The notes beneath the pieces are model-generated. The model saw nothing but the letters and a program-made list of their open reading frames with translations, made no database searches and was not told where the DNA came from. The translations under genes and the position numbers were made by a program. A DNA stretch of 64,000 bases from an uncultured Chitinophaga sp. (GTDB lineage: Bacteria > Bacteroidota > Bacteroidia > Chitinophagales > Chitinophagaceae): NCBI RefSeq assembly GCF_946479755.1, contig NZ_CAMLHC010000036.1:15932-79931 (forward strand), given 5' to 3'. Every line of letters starts with the position of its first letter. Positions within the stretch are counted from its first letter, which is position 1. Shown one piece after another: positions 10,501-21,500 of the stretch.

Positions 10501-12497
10501 AAACGGATGTAGAGTATAACAGTGACATCTATACGAAGGAGTTTATATGCCAGATGACTGCTCATCTGCATCAGCTGCTGGCTGTCATCGTAGCGGACCC
10601 CGCGGCTCCTCTTTTTGCGCTGGACTACCTGGGCGAAGCTCAGAAAAACACATTGCTGCGTTCGTACAACGAAAAAACAATACCCGCATTTAACACCGGC
10701 ATCTCCGTACTGCACCTGTTTGAGGAGCAGGCGAAGCTTCATCCGGATAACGTGGCGCTTGAGTTTAAGGGTGTCGGCTATAGCTATGGTGAACTGAATG
10801 AAAAAGCCAACCAGTTTGCGGCCTGGCTGCAAACCAAATACCAGTTGGCCGCGGATGACATTGTTGCCATTCAGCTGGACCGCAGCCAGTGGATGATTAT
10901 CGCTCTGCTGGGCATACTGAAAGCGGGTGCTGCCTATCTGCCGGTAGACCCAGGCTATCCTGCTGAGAGAATTGCGTACCTGCTGTCAGACAGCCAGGCC
11001 AGGTTAATAGTGGATACGGTGCAGATAGCGGATTTTATCGCCACAGCAGGGGAATATCCGAAAGAAAATCCTGCTGCAGAGCGGTTGCCGGGTCAACTGG
11101 CGTACGTGATATATACGTCGGGGTCTACCGGCCAGCCTAAAGGTTGTGCTATCACCACCGCTAACCTGTCAGCTTATGTACAGTGGGCCAACAGCTACTA
11201 TTTTGCGGCAGCGCCGGCGCCCACCTTCGGTTTGTTTACGTCGCTGTCTTTCGATCTTACCGTAACAAGTATATTTTGCCCGCTTACACTGGGTGGAAGA
11301 CTGTTGATATACGAACAGGACGCGCCACTGGAAGATATCCTTCGGCATAGTTTCAGCAAAGAAAGTTCCATTAACAGTATTAAGCTTACGCCATCACATA
11401 TCTCCCTGTTAAAACATCTTGAGATCCCGGCATCCGGGGTTTTATGCGCTATCGTGGGAGGGGAAGAGGTAACCCCGGAACACGTAAATATCCTGAAGCA
11501 GGTGAATCCCGCCATGCATGTTTATAACGAGTACGGCCCTACGGAAGCGACGGTAGGCTGTATTGTGAAAGAACTACAGGCCGGCGTGCCGGTATTGATC
11601 GGAAAGCCTGTCACCGGCGCGGACATTTACATCCTGGACCGGCATATGCAGTTATGCCCTGAAGGCGTGCCTGGCGAAATATGCATAGGAGGCGCCGGGC
11701 TGGCAAAAGAATACCTGGGCAAGCCGGTACTCACCGCACAGAAGTTCGTGCCTAATCCTTTTGCACCCGGTGAGCGCCTGTACAGAACAGGAGATCTCGG
11801 CAGATGGCTGCCCGGTGGTGATATCGCGTGCATGGGTCGTATCGATGACCAGGTAAAGGTAAGAGGTCACCGTATTGAGTTAGGGGAGATAGAAATTGTC
11901 CTGGGAACATATGCGGCTGTTGACAGCGCTATAGTAGTCACCCGCACAACAAACGACGGGCAGAAAGAACTGGTGGCTTATGTAGCCGGTAAGGAAACCA
12001 TACAGGTGCCGGAGCTTCGTGCTTACCTGCAGGCCAGCATACCGGCCTACATGATACCGGATCATATTGTGCAGCTGGACACTATGCCCCTTACCTCCAA
12101 TGGTAAAGTTGACAGGAAGCGCCTCCCGGATCCGGAGACGCTGGGTATCGCCGCTTCGATGGAATATGTGCCGCCGTCCTCTCCACTGGAAAAACAACTG
12201 GTAGCTATCTGGCAGGAAGTGCTGAACAAACAGGAGGTCGGAATAAAAGATAACTTCTTTGACCTGGGAGGTAATTCTATCCGGCTTATCAGGATGGTGA
12301 TGATGATAAACAAACTGCTGCCAGAGAAAATAACCACGGTAGCCGCATTCAGGTTCCCAACCGTGCAACAGCTGGCTGCACATATCCGGTCGGCGGGAAC
12401 GGTCACAAACGCCGCGCCCGAAGAGGAGCTGACGGCATCTGTCAGCATTATGGAAGAAACCTTTAATGTTTTAAACCTGGTAAGAGATGAGCAATAA
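4590..12497 (+). CDS. NRPS: docking-C-C-A(Thr)-PCP-C-A(Asn)-PCP
   Basis: This 2635-residue protein starts 52 bases after the previous NRPS gene. Residues 1-55 form a TubC-type N-terminal docking domain. Two condensation-fold domains follow in tandem: C1 (about 70-495) with intact HHIISDG at 204-210, and C2 (about 530-950) with HHLVADR at 667-673, where the usual glycine is arginine. A Pro/Ala-rich linker separates them. The first A domain gives DFWNIGMVH, the classic threonine code; its PCP serine is Ser1517 (GGHSL). A normal L-L condensation domain (HHIISDGWS) and a second A domain giving DLTKIGEVG (asparagine-like) follow, then a PCP with GGNSI, Ser2563. No E, methyltransferase or thioesterase domain is present. 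It overlaps the next gene by 11 bases, implying translational coupling. The role of C2 is unknown; it could be a modifying or partner-recruiting domain. Confidence 0.95.
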   Translation: MEDLLRRLKQHHIVVSLDKSDLKVKFNGTKISDELVSELKQHKAALVAYLTSLKEKEEDNDIVPAGIQPHYPLSSSQHRLWMLCQLEDGNIAYNMPGVCTFEGPLDYASLAAAMDTLIERHESLRTVFREDGSGAVRQFILSPEEIGFAIGHRDLRAENDKDAVGKKLVQEALYKPFDLATGPLVRICLFRVEDHKWIFVYVMHHIISDGRSTNVLVQELLTLYSAYTRQKPDPLRPLTLQYKDYAVWEQKQLGKAHLRIHENYWLQQFSGPLPVLDFPVDNKRPAVRSYNGRTISKSINARYSKAIRAASQEKGGTLFMGLLALVNMLLYRYTGQEDLVVGTPIAGREHADLENQIGFYLNTLALRTKFNHGQSFNELLENIRQITLSAYEHQVYPFDKLIDKLALKRDLSRNPLFDVMILLQNTNIVNNAAAGSQMGDIKIARYAGGEGVVSKYDLTFYFTETGETIRLDIEYNNDLFNKETIEGIWSSFESLTNVAVNNPEATIQELIFMAMPPAAPPASFKGTAPAESHCSEHQRRLWFIDQFEKNNLYEHSPVYHNLPLVVKIAGPLEVTALNAAARKQLAGHAILRSRIITRNSEPFLVVSDAPVDDVRYRVWPACSDEKEVVAGCEAIIDMPFNIDEDQLVRFDHVCYDTDKYLLIITAHHLVADRASLVTLFNGLMNDYHAFSIGTVAVTSEPLPQYAEYAAWQLAMPAEAQAAPLFYWKNTLKDAPILYLDTDQPREHIHIYKSAFAKRKLTTAVSEKLRAWCREKQIAPSEFLFAAFNALLFRYTGSEEIVTGTFAGNRKQDELRPLIGPLSNLVTLKINANADMAFEALLRNVSAGYHDAVRFADVPFEKVVLEVNPGKDMSRTALFDVIFHYEEPAAIAGGFEVLELNHGLGKYDFNLLATGGACFEFCLTYNGKYFNRAGIERLLTHLTGIISAALETPLAPLSALQYLSAEEIFQLVTDMNDTQSGFPGQENIVSLFEAQVAATPDNIAVVFEDIKLTYRELNEAANRLGNYLRSNYRLAPGDLAGMLLERSEKIIVAIMGILKAGAAYVPIDPQYPKDRIDYMMEDSGCRVVIDEQEFARFSKVAHLYDNTNPLPVNSPGDLAYVIYTSGTTGMPKGTLIEHRNVVRLMKPDRRPFDFGPSDVWTMFHSYCFDFSVWEMYGALLFGGKVIVVPVMTARDAHAFLAVLQQHGVTVLNQTPSAFDSLVKVTLSADAPHLPLRYVIFGGEALSPASLKEWHQKYPDARLINMYGITETTVHVTYKEITDAEIATNNSNIGKPIPTLTCYVLDPRRNLLPVGISGELYVGGDGVCRGYLNKKELTDARFIESPFRPGERLYRSGDKVKRLDNGEMEYAGRIDDQVKIRGYRIELGEVENVLRQHPLVEEAIVIASKDDKGDSNLVAYIISKSVVDIVKLRQDIALHIPAYMLPAYFVQLDAIPLTSNGKTDKKNLPAPSTESSSAGEAYVAPRNTTEALLAAIWHDVLGKEGIGAKDNFFELGGHSLKATRLISQIHKEMDVKLALKDIFTNPVLEEQALLLSQMKKEAFVAIAPAPVQAHYPLSSSQRRLWVLSQFEDAGTAYNMTGVQVFDGLLDREVLQSAFDRLVARHESLRTVFRYNEAGEIRQYILAPEDAGFLLEHEDLRTTASAEDIVRARVAEIFTPPFDLQQGPLLRAGLFRTGDSKWVLAHAMHHIISDGWSMGILSGELLQIYHSLQDTGAVVLPPLRLQYKDYAVWQQEQLHSGLLNDSGAYWLRQMEGDLPVLQLPASNPRPAVKTFNGGRVCLELDKDTTQALRNITRRQGATLFMGLLAAVNTLLYRYSGQEDMIIGSPVAGRPHADLNGQIGFYINTLALRSRFSGSDSYEILLDNVKQVTLDAYEHQLYPFDELVDALPLTRDMSRSSLFDVMVVLQNNETATAGNARGLRGVKEGAFGQDTKVISKFDLTFNFQETGDTLQTDVEYNSDIYTKEFICQMTAHLHQLLAVIVADPAAPLFALDYLGEAQKNTLLRSYNEKTIPAFNTGISVLHLFEEQAKLHPDNVALEFKGVGYSYGELNEKANQFAAWLQTKYQLAADDIVAIQLDRSQWMIIALLGILKAGAAYLPVDPGYPAERIAYLLSDSQARLIVDTVQIADFIATAGEYPKENPAAERLPGQLAYVIYTSGSTGQPKGCAITTANLSAYVQWANSYYFAAAPAPTFGLFTSLSFDLTVTSIFCPLTLGGRLLIYEQDAPLEDILRHSFSKESSINSIKLTPSHISLLKHLEIPASGVLCAIVGGEEVTPEHVNILKQVNPAMHVYNEYGPTEATVGCIVKELQAGVPVLIGKPVTGADIYILDRHMQLCPEGVPGEICIGGAGLAKEYLGKPVLTAQKFVPNPFAPGERLYRTGDLGRWLPGGDIACMGRIDDQVKVRGHRIELGEIEIVLGTYAAVDSAIVVTRTTNDGQKELVAYVAGKETIQVPELRAYLQASIPAYMIPDHIVQLDTMPLTSNGKVDRKRLPDPETLGIAASMEYVPPSSPLEKQLVAIWQEVLNKQEVGIKDNFFDLGGNSIRLIRMVMMINKLLPEKITTVAAFRFPTVQQLAAHIRSAGTVTNAAPEEELTASVSIMEETFNVLNLVRDEQ

Positions 12498-15400
12498 TCA
12501 GCAGTATACGGGGCTTGAAATAGCCATCACCGGTATGGCCTGCAGGTTCCCGGGCGCCCGTAACTGGCGCGAGTTCTGGCATAATCTGACCCATGGGGTG
12601 GAATCTGTGAACTTCCTTTCTGAAGAGGAGCTACGCCTGGCCGGTGTTCCGGAGAAGACCATTGCCCATAAGAATTTTGTTAACGCAGTAGCCGGTATCA
12701 GCGACAAAGACCGCTTTGATGCCGCTTTCTTCGGCTACAGACCAGTGGAGGCCAGGTTCCTGAATCCACTGCACCGCATCTTCCATGAATGTGTATGGGA
12801 GGCAATAGAAGATGCGGCCTGTGATCCGGAAAGAGTAAAAGGCCCTATCGGTGTTTTTGCCGGCGCCGGCGACGATTCTAACTGGAAATTATACTCCCGG
12901 CTGGAAAACAGGCGCCACGAAATCGATGATATCAGCCTGAATACATTTAACAACAAAGACTATCTCGCCTCCCTGTTGGCCTATCGCCTGAACCTGAAAG
13001 GACCGGCGTTTACCGTCAACACTACCTGCAGTACATCGCTGGTAGCGGTAAGCCTGGCCTGCAAAAGCCTGCTGCTGGGGGAAACCAGGATCGCCCTCGC
13101 CGGTGGCATCTCCCTGAGAACTTACAGTGAACATGGCTACTTCCATGAGGAAGGCATGATTGTTTCGGCCGACGGGCATTGTAAGCCATTTGATAAAGAC
13201 GCCAGCGGGACCGTGTCCGGCGAAGGATGCGGGGTGGTGGTACTGAAACGGCTCAAAGACGCACTGGAAGACGGCGATCATATTTACTGCATTATTAAAG
13301 GAAGCGCCATCAACAACGACGGCAATCGCAAAGTAGGCTTCACCGCTACCAGTGTAGAGGGACAGCTGGATTGTATCCGCAAGGCACAGAAATTTGCTAT
13401 GGCGGATCCGGCGACAATCACCTTTATAGAAGCACATGGAACGGGGACCCGCCTGGGCGACCCCATCGAAATAGAAGCGCTGAACATCGCATTCAAAGGG
13501 AGAGAAAGAAATACCTGCGCTATCGGATCAGTGAAATCCAATATTGGCCACCTGGACGCCGCCGCCGGCATCGCCGGCTTGATGAAGGCCGCGCTGAGCC
13601 TTAAATACAGGCAGATACCGGCCAGCCTGCATTTCAAAGAACCTAATCCTGAAATAGATTTTTCTGCGGGACCGTTTTACGTCAACACGGCTTTGAAAGA
13701 CTGGCAGCGCTCCGGCGATACGCCCTTGCGCGCAGGCGTCAGCTCTTTCGGTATTGGCGGCACCAACGTGCATGTGGTGCTGGAAGAAGGTCCCGCTGTA
13801 GCGCCCCCCGCAGCCCCGCATGATTATAAACTGCTCACACTGTCGGCTAAAACATCCGGCGCGTTGAACCGGAGCATCAGTTCCCTGGCAGACTTTATAG
13901 ACAACGAAAAGGAGGTGGACCTTACTGCCGCGGCCTACACGTTGCAAACAGGACGTAAGCAGTTTCCCTATCGCAAAACACTGGTATATCAGCACCGGGA
14001 GGATTTGTTGCCATTACTGAAGAGCAGCGCCGGCACCGTACAGCACAGCAAATGTACAGAGCGCAACGATGCCGTGGTATTCATGTTTCCCGGCCAGGGC
14101 TCACAATACTGCAATATGGTGAAAGGCCTGTATACACAGCAGTCACTCTTCCGGAAGGAAATGGACCGGGGATTTGAGGCGTTGCTGCTGCTAACGGGAG
14201 AAGATTTTAAAAATATTTTATTCTCACCGCAGGAGGCCGTGGACAAGATCAACGAAACACGTTATGCTCAGCCGCTTATTTTCCTGGTGGAGTATTCACT
14301 GGCCCGCCTGCTGCTGTTGCTGGGCATTACCCCCTGCGTAATGATAGGCCATAGCATTGGCGAGTATACCGCCGCCTGTATCAGCGGTTTGTTCAGTTTT
14401 GAAGATGCCCTGAAACTGGTGGTAAAAAGAGGCGCGCTGATGAACAGCCTCCCCGGCGGCTCGATGTTGAGTGTAGCGCTTTCCCACGAAGCTGTTATGC
14501 CGTACCTGGACAACCACGTATCACTTGCAGCTGTCAATGCGCCTGAACAGGTGGTACTGTCCGGGGAAACGGCCGCTATGACCGCATTAAAAGTCCGGCT
14601 CGATGCGGCGCAGGTCGCATATGTGCCGCTGCATACTTCGCACGCTTTTCATTCTTCCATGCAGGAGCCAATACTGGCGGCTTTCCTGGAGACAGTGCAG
14701 GAAGTCACTTTCGGGGAAATGAAACTTCCCTTTGTGTCCAATGTTACCGGTAAACGGATCACTGCAGCGGAAGCCACCTCGCCGGCCTATTGGGTGCGGC
14801 ATCTGCGGGATACGGTGAACTTTTCCGCAGGGATTCAAAGCATCCTTACCGAACAGCCACAGCCTGTATTTATAGAAGCAGGTGCGGGCAGAAGCCTTTG
14901 CAGCCTGTTGAAACAACAGCGTGCTGCCAGGGGATTTCCGCTGGTGCGTCCGGTAAAGGAAAATGAGCCGGACAGCAGCTATTTCCTGCAGCAGCTGGGA
15001 GCGATCTGGTCTGCAGGCATTTCCGTCAACTGGGAATTATTGTATAAAGATGAGCGGAGAAAGCGTATATCCTTACCCGCTTATTCTTTTGAACCTTCCC
15101 GCTTTCCGGCGGAGGTAAACCTCTTTAATGGCGCTTTTCAGCATGTACTGCCCGCGAGCGGCCCTGAAGAAACGCAGGCGCACGAGCGCCCTTTGCCAGC
15201 TCCATTACAGGAACGTCCGGAAATGTCAGTGCCCTTCGCAGCAGCATCAACAGTGACAGAAATAAAACTGAAAAACATTTTTGAAGGATTCTTCGGTATG
15301 GACAACATCGGCGTGGAAGATAATTTCTTTGAGCTGGGCGGTGACTCATTAAAAGGGATGTTATTGCTAAAGCGGATAAAGCAGGAGTTTGACGTCAGCC

Positions 15401-15519
15401 TGTCTGTTAAAGATTTCTTCGACAAGAAGACTATCCGGCAGATGGCGGCTTACATCGAAGAAATCAGCTCTCTGCTGCAAACAAAAAGTACTAATGCAAG
15501 TAAATCTGTTATTATATGA
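12487..15519 (+). CDS. type I PKS module: KS-AT-ACP
   Basis: This 1010-residue protein is one minimal polyketide synthase module. The ketosynthase (about 10-430) has its active cysteine in TTCSTSL (Cys181), His317 in EAHGTGT and His355 in the NIGHLDAA element, so the catalytic triad is complete. The acyltransferase (about 530-830) has GHSIGEY (Ser623) and HAFH (719-722), the signature of malonyl-CoA-specific domains. The ACP near the C terminus has GGDSL with Ser954. Ketoreductase, dehydratase and enoylreductase domains are all absent. The module should add one C2 unit to the Asn-terminated chain and leave a beta-keto group unless a trans enzyme reduces it. The gene overlaps both neighbours (11 bases upstream, ATGA downstream). 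Its short C-terminal tail probably docks onto the TubC-like N terminus of the next NRPS. Confidence 0.95.
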   Translation: MSNNQQYTGLEIAITGMACRFPGARNWREFWHNLTHGVESVNFLSEEELRLAGVPEKTIAHKNFVNAVAGISDKDRFDAAFFGYRPVEARFLNPLHRIFHECVWEAIEDAACDPERVKGPIGVFAGAGDDSNWKLYSRLENRRHEIDDISLNTFNNKDYLASLLAYRLNLKGPAFTVNTTCSTSLVAVSLACKSLLLGETRIALAGGISLRTYSEHGYFHEEGMIVSADGHCKPFDKDASGTVSGEGCGVVVLKRLKDALEDGDHIYCIIKGSAINNDGNRKVGFTATSVEGQLDCIRKAQKFAMADPATITFIEAHGTGTRLGDPIEIEALNIAFKGRERNTCAIGSVKSNIGHLDAAAGIAGLMKAALSLKYRQIPASLHFKEPNPEIDFSAGPFYVNTALKDWQRSGDTPLRAGVSSFGIGGTNVHVVLEEGPAVAPPAAPHDYKLLTLSAKTSGALNRSISSLADFIDNEKEVDLTAAAYTLQTGRKQFPYRKTLVYQHREDLLPLLKSSAGTVQHSKCTERNDAVVFMFPGQGSQYCNMVKGLYTQQSLFRKEMDRGFEALLLLTGEDFKNILFSPQEAVDKINETRYAQPLIFLVEYSLARLLLLLGITPCVMIGHSIGEYTAACISGLFSFEDALKLVVKRGALMNSLPGGSMLSVALSHEAVMPYLDNHVSLAAVNAPEQVVLSGETAAMTALKVRLDAAQVAYVPLHTSHAFHSSMQEPILAAFLETVQEVTFGEMKLPFVSNVTGKRITAAEATSPAYWVRHLRDTVNFSAGIQSILTEQPQPVFIEAGAGRSLCSLLKQQRAARGFPLVRPVKENEPDSSYFLQQLGAIWSAGISVNWELLYKDERRKRISLPAYSFEPSRFPAEVNLFNGAFQHVLPASGPEETQAHERPLPAPLQERPEMSVPFAAASTVTEIKLKNIFEGFFGMDNIGVEDNFFELGGDSLKGMLLLKRIKQEFDVSLSVKDFFDKKTIRQMAAYIEEISSLLQTKSTNASKSVII

Positions 15520-18500
15520 GCGTAGTTAATCTAATAAAAGGTTTTAAGGAAAAAGGCATTGACATCTCATTGTCCGGTAATGATCTGAAAATTGACTTTG
15601 ATGGCAATGCGTTGACCGATAGCTTGTTGGCGGAATTGAAAATCAATAAAGCCAACATTATCGATTTTCTTAAAAAAATGCATACCGCAAAGGAAACAGG
15701 CATACCGGCCGCCGCTCCGGCCTATAGTTATCCGTTGTCCTCCTCGCAGCGCCGCCTTTGGGTACTCAGCCAGTTTGAAGAGGGGAGTATCGCCTATAAT
15801 ATGCCGGGCGTGTTTGTATTTGAAGGAGAATTGAACCAGGATGCGCTGAAATACAGTTTCAACCGCCTGCTGGAACGTCATGAAAGTTTAAGGACCGTTT
15901 TCCGGGAGGGGACCGACGGCGACATCCACCAGTTTATCCTTATGCCGGAGGAAACAGGATTTAATGTCTGTTTCCACGACCTGCGCAATAACCCGGAGCC
16001 GGACCAGCTGGTGAAGCAAATGGTGCAGGAAGAATTCGTTCGTCCTTTTGACCTGGAAGCGGGACCGCTGTTACGTGCCGACCTTTACCAGACGGAAAAC
16101 AGCAAATGGCTGTTCACCTGTACTATGCATCATATTGTGAGCGATGGGTGGTCTATGCGCATCCTCATCCGCGAGCTGTTGCAGTTTTACAACGCATTTG
16201 CCAGCGGCCGGACCGTCGCTGCAGCGCCGCTCCGTATTCACTACAAGGATTACGCGGTGTGGCAGCAATCGCAATTGAGCGGGGCCGCCTTGCAGGACCA
16301 CCGCACCTACTGGCTGGAACAGTTTGCAGGAGCACTGCCGACACTGGAACTACCCGCCGATTATCCCCGGCCGGCCGTAAAAACCTATAATGGCGGCCTG
16401 GTACACAAAACAATTGGCCCCAACTTATTCCGCAGTTTCCGTAGCGTGGTGCAGGAGCAGGATGCCAGCCTTTTTATGGGCCTGCTCTCCGTCGTTAATA
16501 TCCTGTTGTATCACTACAGCGGGCAGGAGGATATTGTTATCGGCAGTCCTATTGCCGGCCGAGAACATATGGACCTGGAAGACCAGATCGGTTTTTATGC
16601 CAATACCCTCGCGCTGAGGACCCGGTTTTCCGGCGGTGACGGTTTTAATGAAATACTGGCATTGGTGAAGCGTATTACCCTCGGCGCCTATGAACACCAG
16701 GTATATCCCTTCGATGACCTGGTGGAGGAACTGGACCTGGTGCGGGACATGAGCCGCAATGCGCTGTTTGACGTGATGGTGGCTTTGCAGAACACCAGGG
16801 TTAACAGTACCGCGCGGGAACCCCAGCGGCTGGACAACATCCGCGTCAGCGGCTATGAAGGGGGAGGAGAAGTGGTGAGTAAATTCGACCTTACCTTTAA
16901 CTTCACGGAAACAGGAAGCACCCTGCAGCTTGGCATTGAATACAACAGTGATATTTATCGCAGGGATACTATTGCGCAACTGGCATCTCACTTTGAACAG
17001 CTGCTCGAAGCTGTTTCAGTTGCCCCGTCAGCACCCGTACAGCAACTGGAATATCTGTCGGATACAGAAAAACAACAGTTGCTTACCACCTTTAATGATA
17101 CCCGGGTAAATTTCCGTGACGATGAAACGCTGATCAGTTTATTTGAAGAACAGGCGGCCCGTGCGCCCCAGGTTACTGCCCTGGTGTTTGAAGGCCGGCA
17201 CTATAGCTACCGGGAACTGAATGAAAAAGTAAATCAGCTGGCACATCACCTGAGGACAACATACGCTGTTGTGCCGGACGATCGCATCGGTATCAAGATG
17301 GATCGCAGCGAACGTATGATCATTGCCTTACTGGCCGCCATGAAATCCGGCGGCGCTTACGTGCCCATAGATCCCGCTTTCCCGGCAGCACGTATCAACT
17401 ATCTGCTGGAAGACAGTCAATGCAAAGTGTTGATAGATGAAGCTGCCTTTGCCGCCTTTGAGGAAACCGCCGCCCACTACAGTGTTGCTAACCCCGAAGT
17501 GGCAAATACCCCTTCCGATCTGGCGTATGTGATATATACCTCCGGTTCCACCGGACAGCCTAAAGGTTGCATGCTGGAGCATCGTGGCGTTGTAAACCGT
17601 ATCGGCTGGATGTGGCAGCATTATGGCTTCACCCCTGCAGATGTGATCCTGCAGAAAACCACTTTCACTTTCGACGTATCCGTATGGGAGTTGTTTATGC
17701 CCCTCTGTTGGGGCGCCCGTATGGTGTTGTGCCATAAAGATGATGTGGGCGATCCGCAACGGTTGCTGAGCCTCATCGAAAAAGAAAAGGTCACCTGCCT
17801 GCATTTTGTTCCCAGTATGTTCAGCGCTTTCATCGGAGTGATAGCCGACCGGCCGGAACTGGTGCGGCAACTGACATCGCTGCGCGGTGTAATGACCAGT
17901 GGCGAAGCGTTGCCGGCCGAAACGGTGGCCGGCTGGTACCAGCACTCGTCAATACCCGTGCATAACCTCTATGGCCCTACGGAGGCGTCAGTAGATGTTA
18001 CCTATTATACCACTGCGCCCGGAGATACCAAAGTGCCCATCGGCCGTCCCATCTGGAATACTTCCATGTATATACTCGGCGCCGGCAACCAGCTGGTACC
18101 GGCAGGTGTAAAAGGAGAAATTTGTATCGGCGGCATTGGCCTGGCCCGTGGCTATCTCCATCAACCTGCGCTCACCGCGGAAAAATTTGTACCCCATCCT
18201 TTCCTTGCCGGCGAACGGCTTTACAAAACGGGAGACCTGGGCCGCTGGCTCCCTGACGGAAATATTGAATACCTGGGCCGCAAAGATGACCAGGTAAAAA
18301 TCCGCGGATACCGTATCGAACTGGGAGAAATTGAAGCCGCCCTGTTAAAATATCCCGGTACGGAAGCCGCCGTGGTAGTGGCTAAACACAATGCCGGCGG
18401 TGATAAGGAGCTGGTGGCTTACGTAGTAAACAAATCCCCGGTACAGGCATCCGACCTGAAAGCATACCTGGGTAACCTATTGCCGGCGTATATGGTACCC

Positions 18501-21500
18501 GCTTATTATATGCAGGTGAATGCTTTCCCTTTAACGGCCAATGGAAAACTGGACCGGAAACAACTGCCTGCTCCGGACGGTGCGGCAGAAAGCATGAAGG
18601 CTGCCTTTGCCGCCCCCGCCAATAAAACAGAAGCAGCGTTGCTGGCCATCTGGCAGAATGTATTATGGAAAGACGGTATTAGCGTACTGGACAACTTTTT
18701 CGACCTTGGAGGGCATAGCCTCAAAGCTACCCGGCTCGCCAGCCAGATACACAAAGCTTTCGATGTAAGGATGTCGCTGAAAGATCTTTTTGCCGTACCA
18801 GTGTTGCGGGAGCAGGCCGCATTTATTGCAAACGCGAAAAAAGCCGCTTTTGTGGCCATACCGCTGCTGCCGGGACAACCCGATTATGCGCTGTCTTCTT
18901 CGCAGCAACGGCTCTGGACATTAAGCAGGTTTGAAAACGCCAACATATCCTATAACATCAGCGGTAACTATGTGTTTGAAGGAAGGGTGGACCTCCCCGC
19001 GCTTCATCAGGCTTTCGGTACCCTCATCGAACGTCATGAAATACTTCGTACCATCTTTACAGAAACAGCAGAAGGGACGGTAAGACAAACCATACTGCCG
19101 CCCGGGGAAAGCGGCTTCCAGATAGATTGCCGCGACCTGAGAACCGAACCGGAAAAAGAAGCCATCGCCAGAAAGCTGGTCAAGACCGCAGCAGTTACCC
19201 CGTTTGACCTTTCCATCCCTTCTTTGCTGCGGGTAGGACTGTACCGGCTGGAAGAGGAAAAATGGGTTTTCACCTACGTGTTGCACCATATCATCAGCGA
19301 TGGCTGGTCAATGGATATCCTCATCAATGAACTGCTGTTGTTTTACCGCATACATCTGCAGGGAAAAGAAAATCCACTGGCGCCACTGCGCATCCAGTAT
19401 AAAGACTATGCCGCATGGCAACAGCAGCAGGTAAACAGCGATATGCTGAACGAACACGCCGCCTACTGGCTGAAACAATTTGAAGGAGAACTGCCGGTGC
19501 TGGAAATGCCGGCAGACAAGGTCCGCCCGGCATTAAAAACATACAACGGCGGAGGCGTCACCCGGCGTATACCCGCTGCCGTTTCCCGGCAACTGAAAAA
19601 TATTTGCCAGGAAGAAGGCAGTACTTTCTTCATGGGCCTGCTGTCAGCAGTAAAAGTATTGTTATACCGGTATACCGGCCAGGAAGACATCACCGTTGGT
19701 TGTCCCGTAGCCGGCAGGTCCCATGCAGACCTGGAAGACCAGGTTGGTTTTTATGTAAATACGCTCGCCCTCAGGACCCGGTTTTCCGGCGGCGATCACT
19801 ACCGCCAGCTGCTGGATGCCGTAAAACAGACCACCCTGAAAGGGCACGACCATCAGCTATACCCCTTTGATAAGCTGGTAGATACGTTGCAGTACAGCAG
19901 GGATATGAGCAGAAACCCTTTGTTCGATGTAATGGTGATCCTGAAAAATGCCGCTACCGGTAAAAGCGCGGAAGAAAAAGAGATGCGGGAACTGAAAATC
20001 AGCGGATATCACGGGGAGGAACATGTAACGGTGAAGGTGGACCTGTCTTTTGATTTTATCGATACCGGTGCCGACCTGGTGGTAAACATTGCCTATAACA
20101 GCGATATTTATGAAAAAAGCAGCATCAGCCGCCTGGCCGATCACCTGGAACACCTGGTAGCCGCTATCGTAAAAGATCCTGCGCTTCCCATCTGTGAATT
20201 ACCGTTCCTCGGGGCCGCGGAAAGGGAACAGCTGCTGCTTACCTTCAACAATACACAGGTGCCCATTCCCACCAATGAAACAGTACTGGACATGTTCGAA
20301 CGGCAGGTGACGGATACACCGGACAAAGCAGCGGTTGTTTACGGGGATGTTTCACTTACCTACCGGGAGTTGAATGACCGGGCAGCCCAGCTGGCAAATT
20401 ACCTGTATGAAAATTACCACATCAAGCCGGATGATCTCATTGCATTAAAACTGAAACGCGATGAATGGATGGTTATTTCGATACTGGCCGTTCTTAAATC
20501 CGGTGGCGCCTATGTGCCCATTGATCCGGAGTATCCGGCAGACCGGGTAACCTATCTGCTGCAGGACAGTCAGTGTAAAGTACTGGTAGATCAGGCCGAA
20601 CTGGAAAAATTCATGGTCCGCCAGGACGCTTATTGCGGCAGAAATACCGAACGGGTCAGCGGTCAGCACCACCTGGCCTATGTGATCTATACTTCCGGCA
20701 CCACAGGCCATCCGAAAGGGGTGATGATAGAACACCGCAGCCTTTATGCGCGTATGCATTATCTGCAACAACACTATGGCCTCACCGCTGAAGACAACTT
20801 CATTTTTTACAGGTCGTACAGCTTCGATGGTACGTTGGAAGAATATATGCTGCCGCTGGTGACAGGCGCCACCTGCTTCATTGCCCCGCCCGACTTCAAA
20901 GAGGACATTATCCACAATATCATTCGTTTTGTGGCGGCGCACCGGATAACAAAAATAAATATGCCGCCGGTGCTGCTGGGCGAGCTGCTGCATTTTGCTG
21001 ACGGACAGGCGGTCGCTAAAATGGCTTCCCTGAAAACCGTTGTCTCCGGCGGAGATAAGCTCACCCGGAAAATTGTTAACGATTTCCTGGACCGCTTTCC
21101 CGCAAGGCTGTATAACGCATATGGCCCACCGGAAAATACCAACGACTCCACCGGCTGGCTGGCAGAAAAAGGGCCGGAAACAATGCCGGTACCTATTGGC
21201 CGGCCGGTACACAACTCCCGGGCTTACATCCTCGATGGACATCTGCAGCCAGTTCCCACAGGTATATACGGAGAACTGTTTGTTGGCGGCATCGGCTTGT
21301 CCCGTGGCTATCTCAACCGCGCGGAGCTGACCGCGGAAAAATTTCTGCCGGATCCTTTTGTGGCCGGCGAAAAAATGTACAGGACCGGTGACCTGTGCCG
21401 CTGGCTTCCTGATGGAAACATCGAATTTGCCGGGAGAACAGATTTCCAGGTGAAGATCCGCGGCTATCGTATTGAACTGGGGGAAATAGAAAATGCGCTG

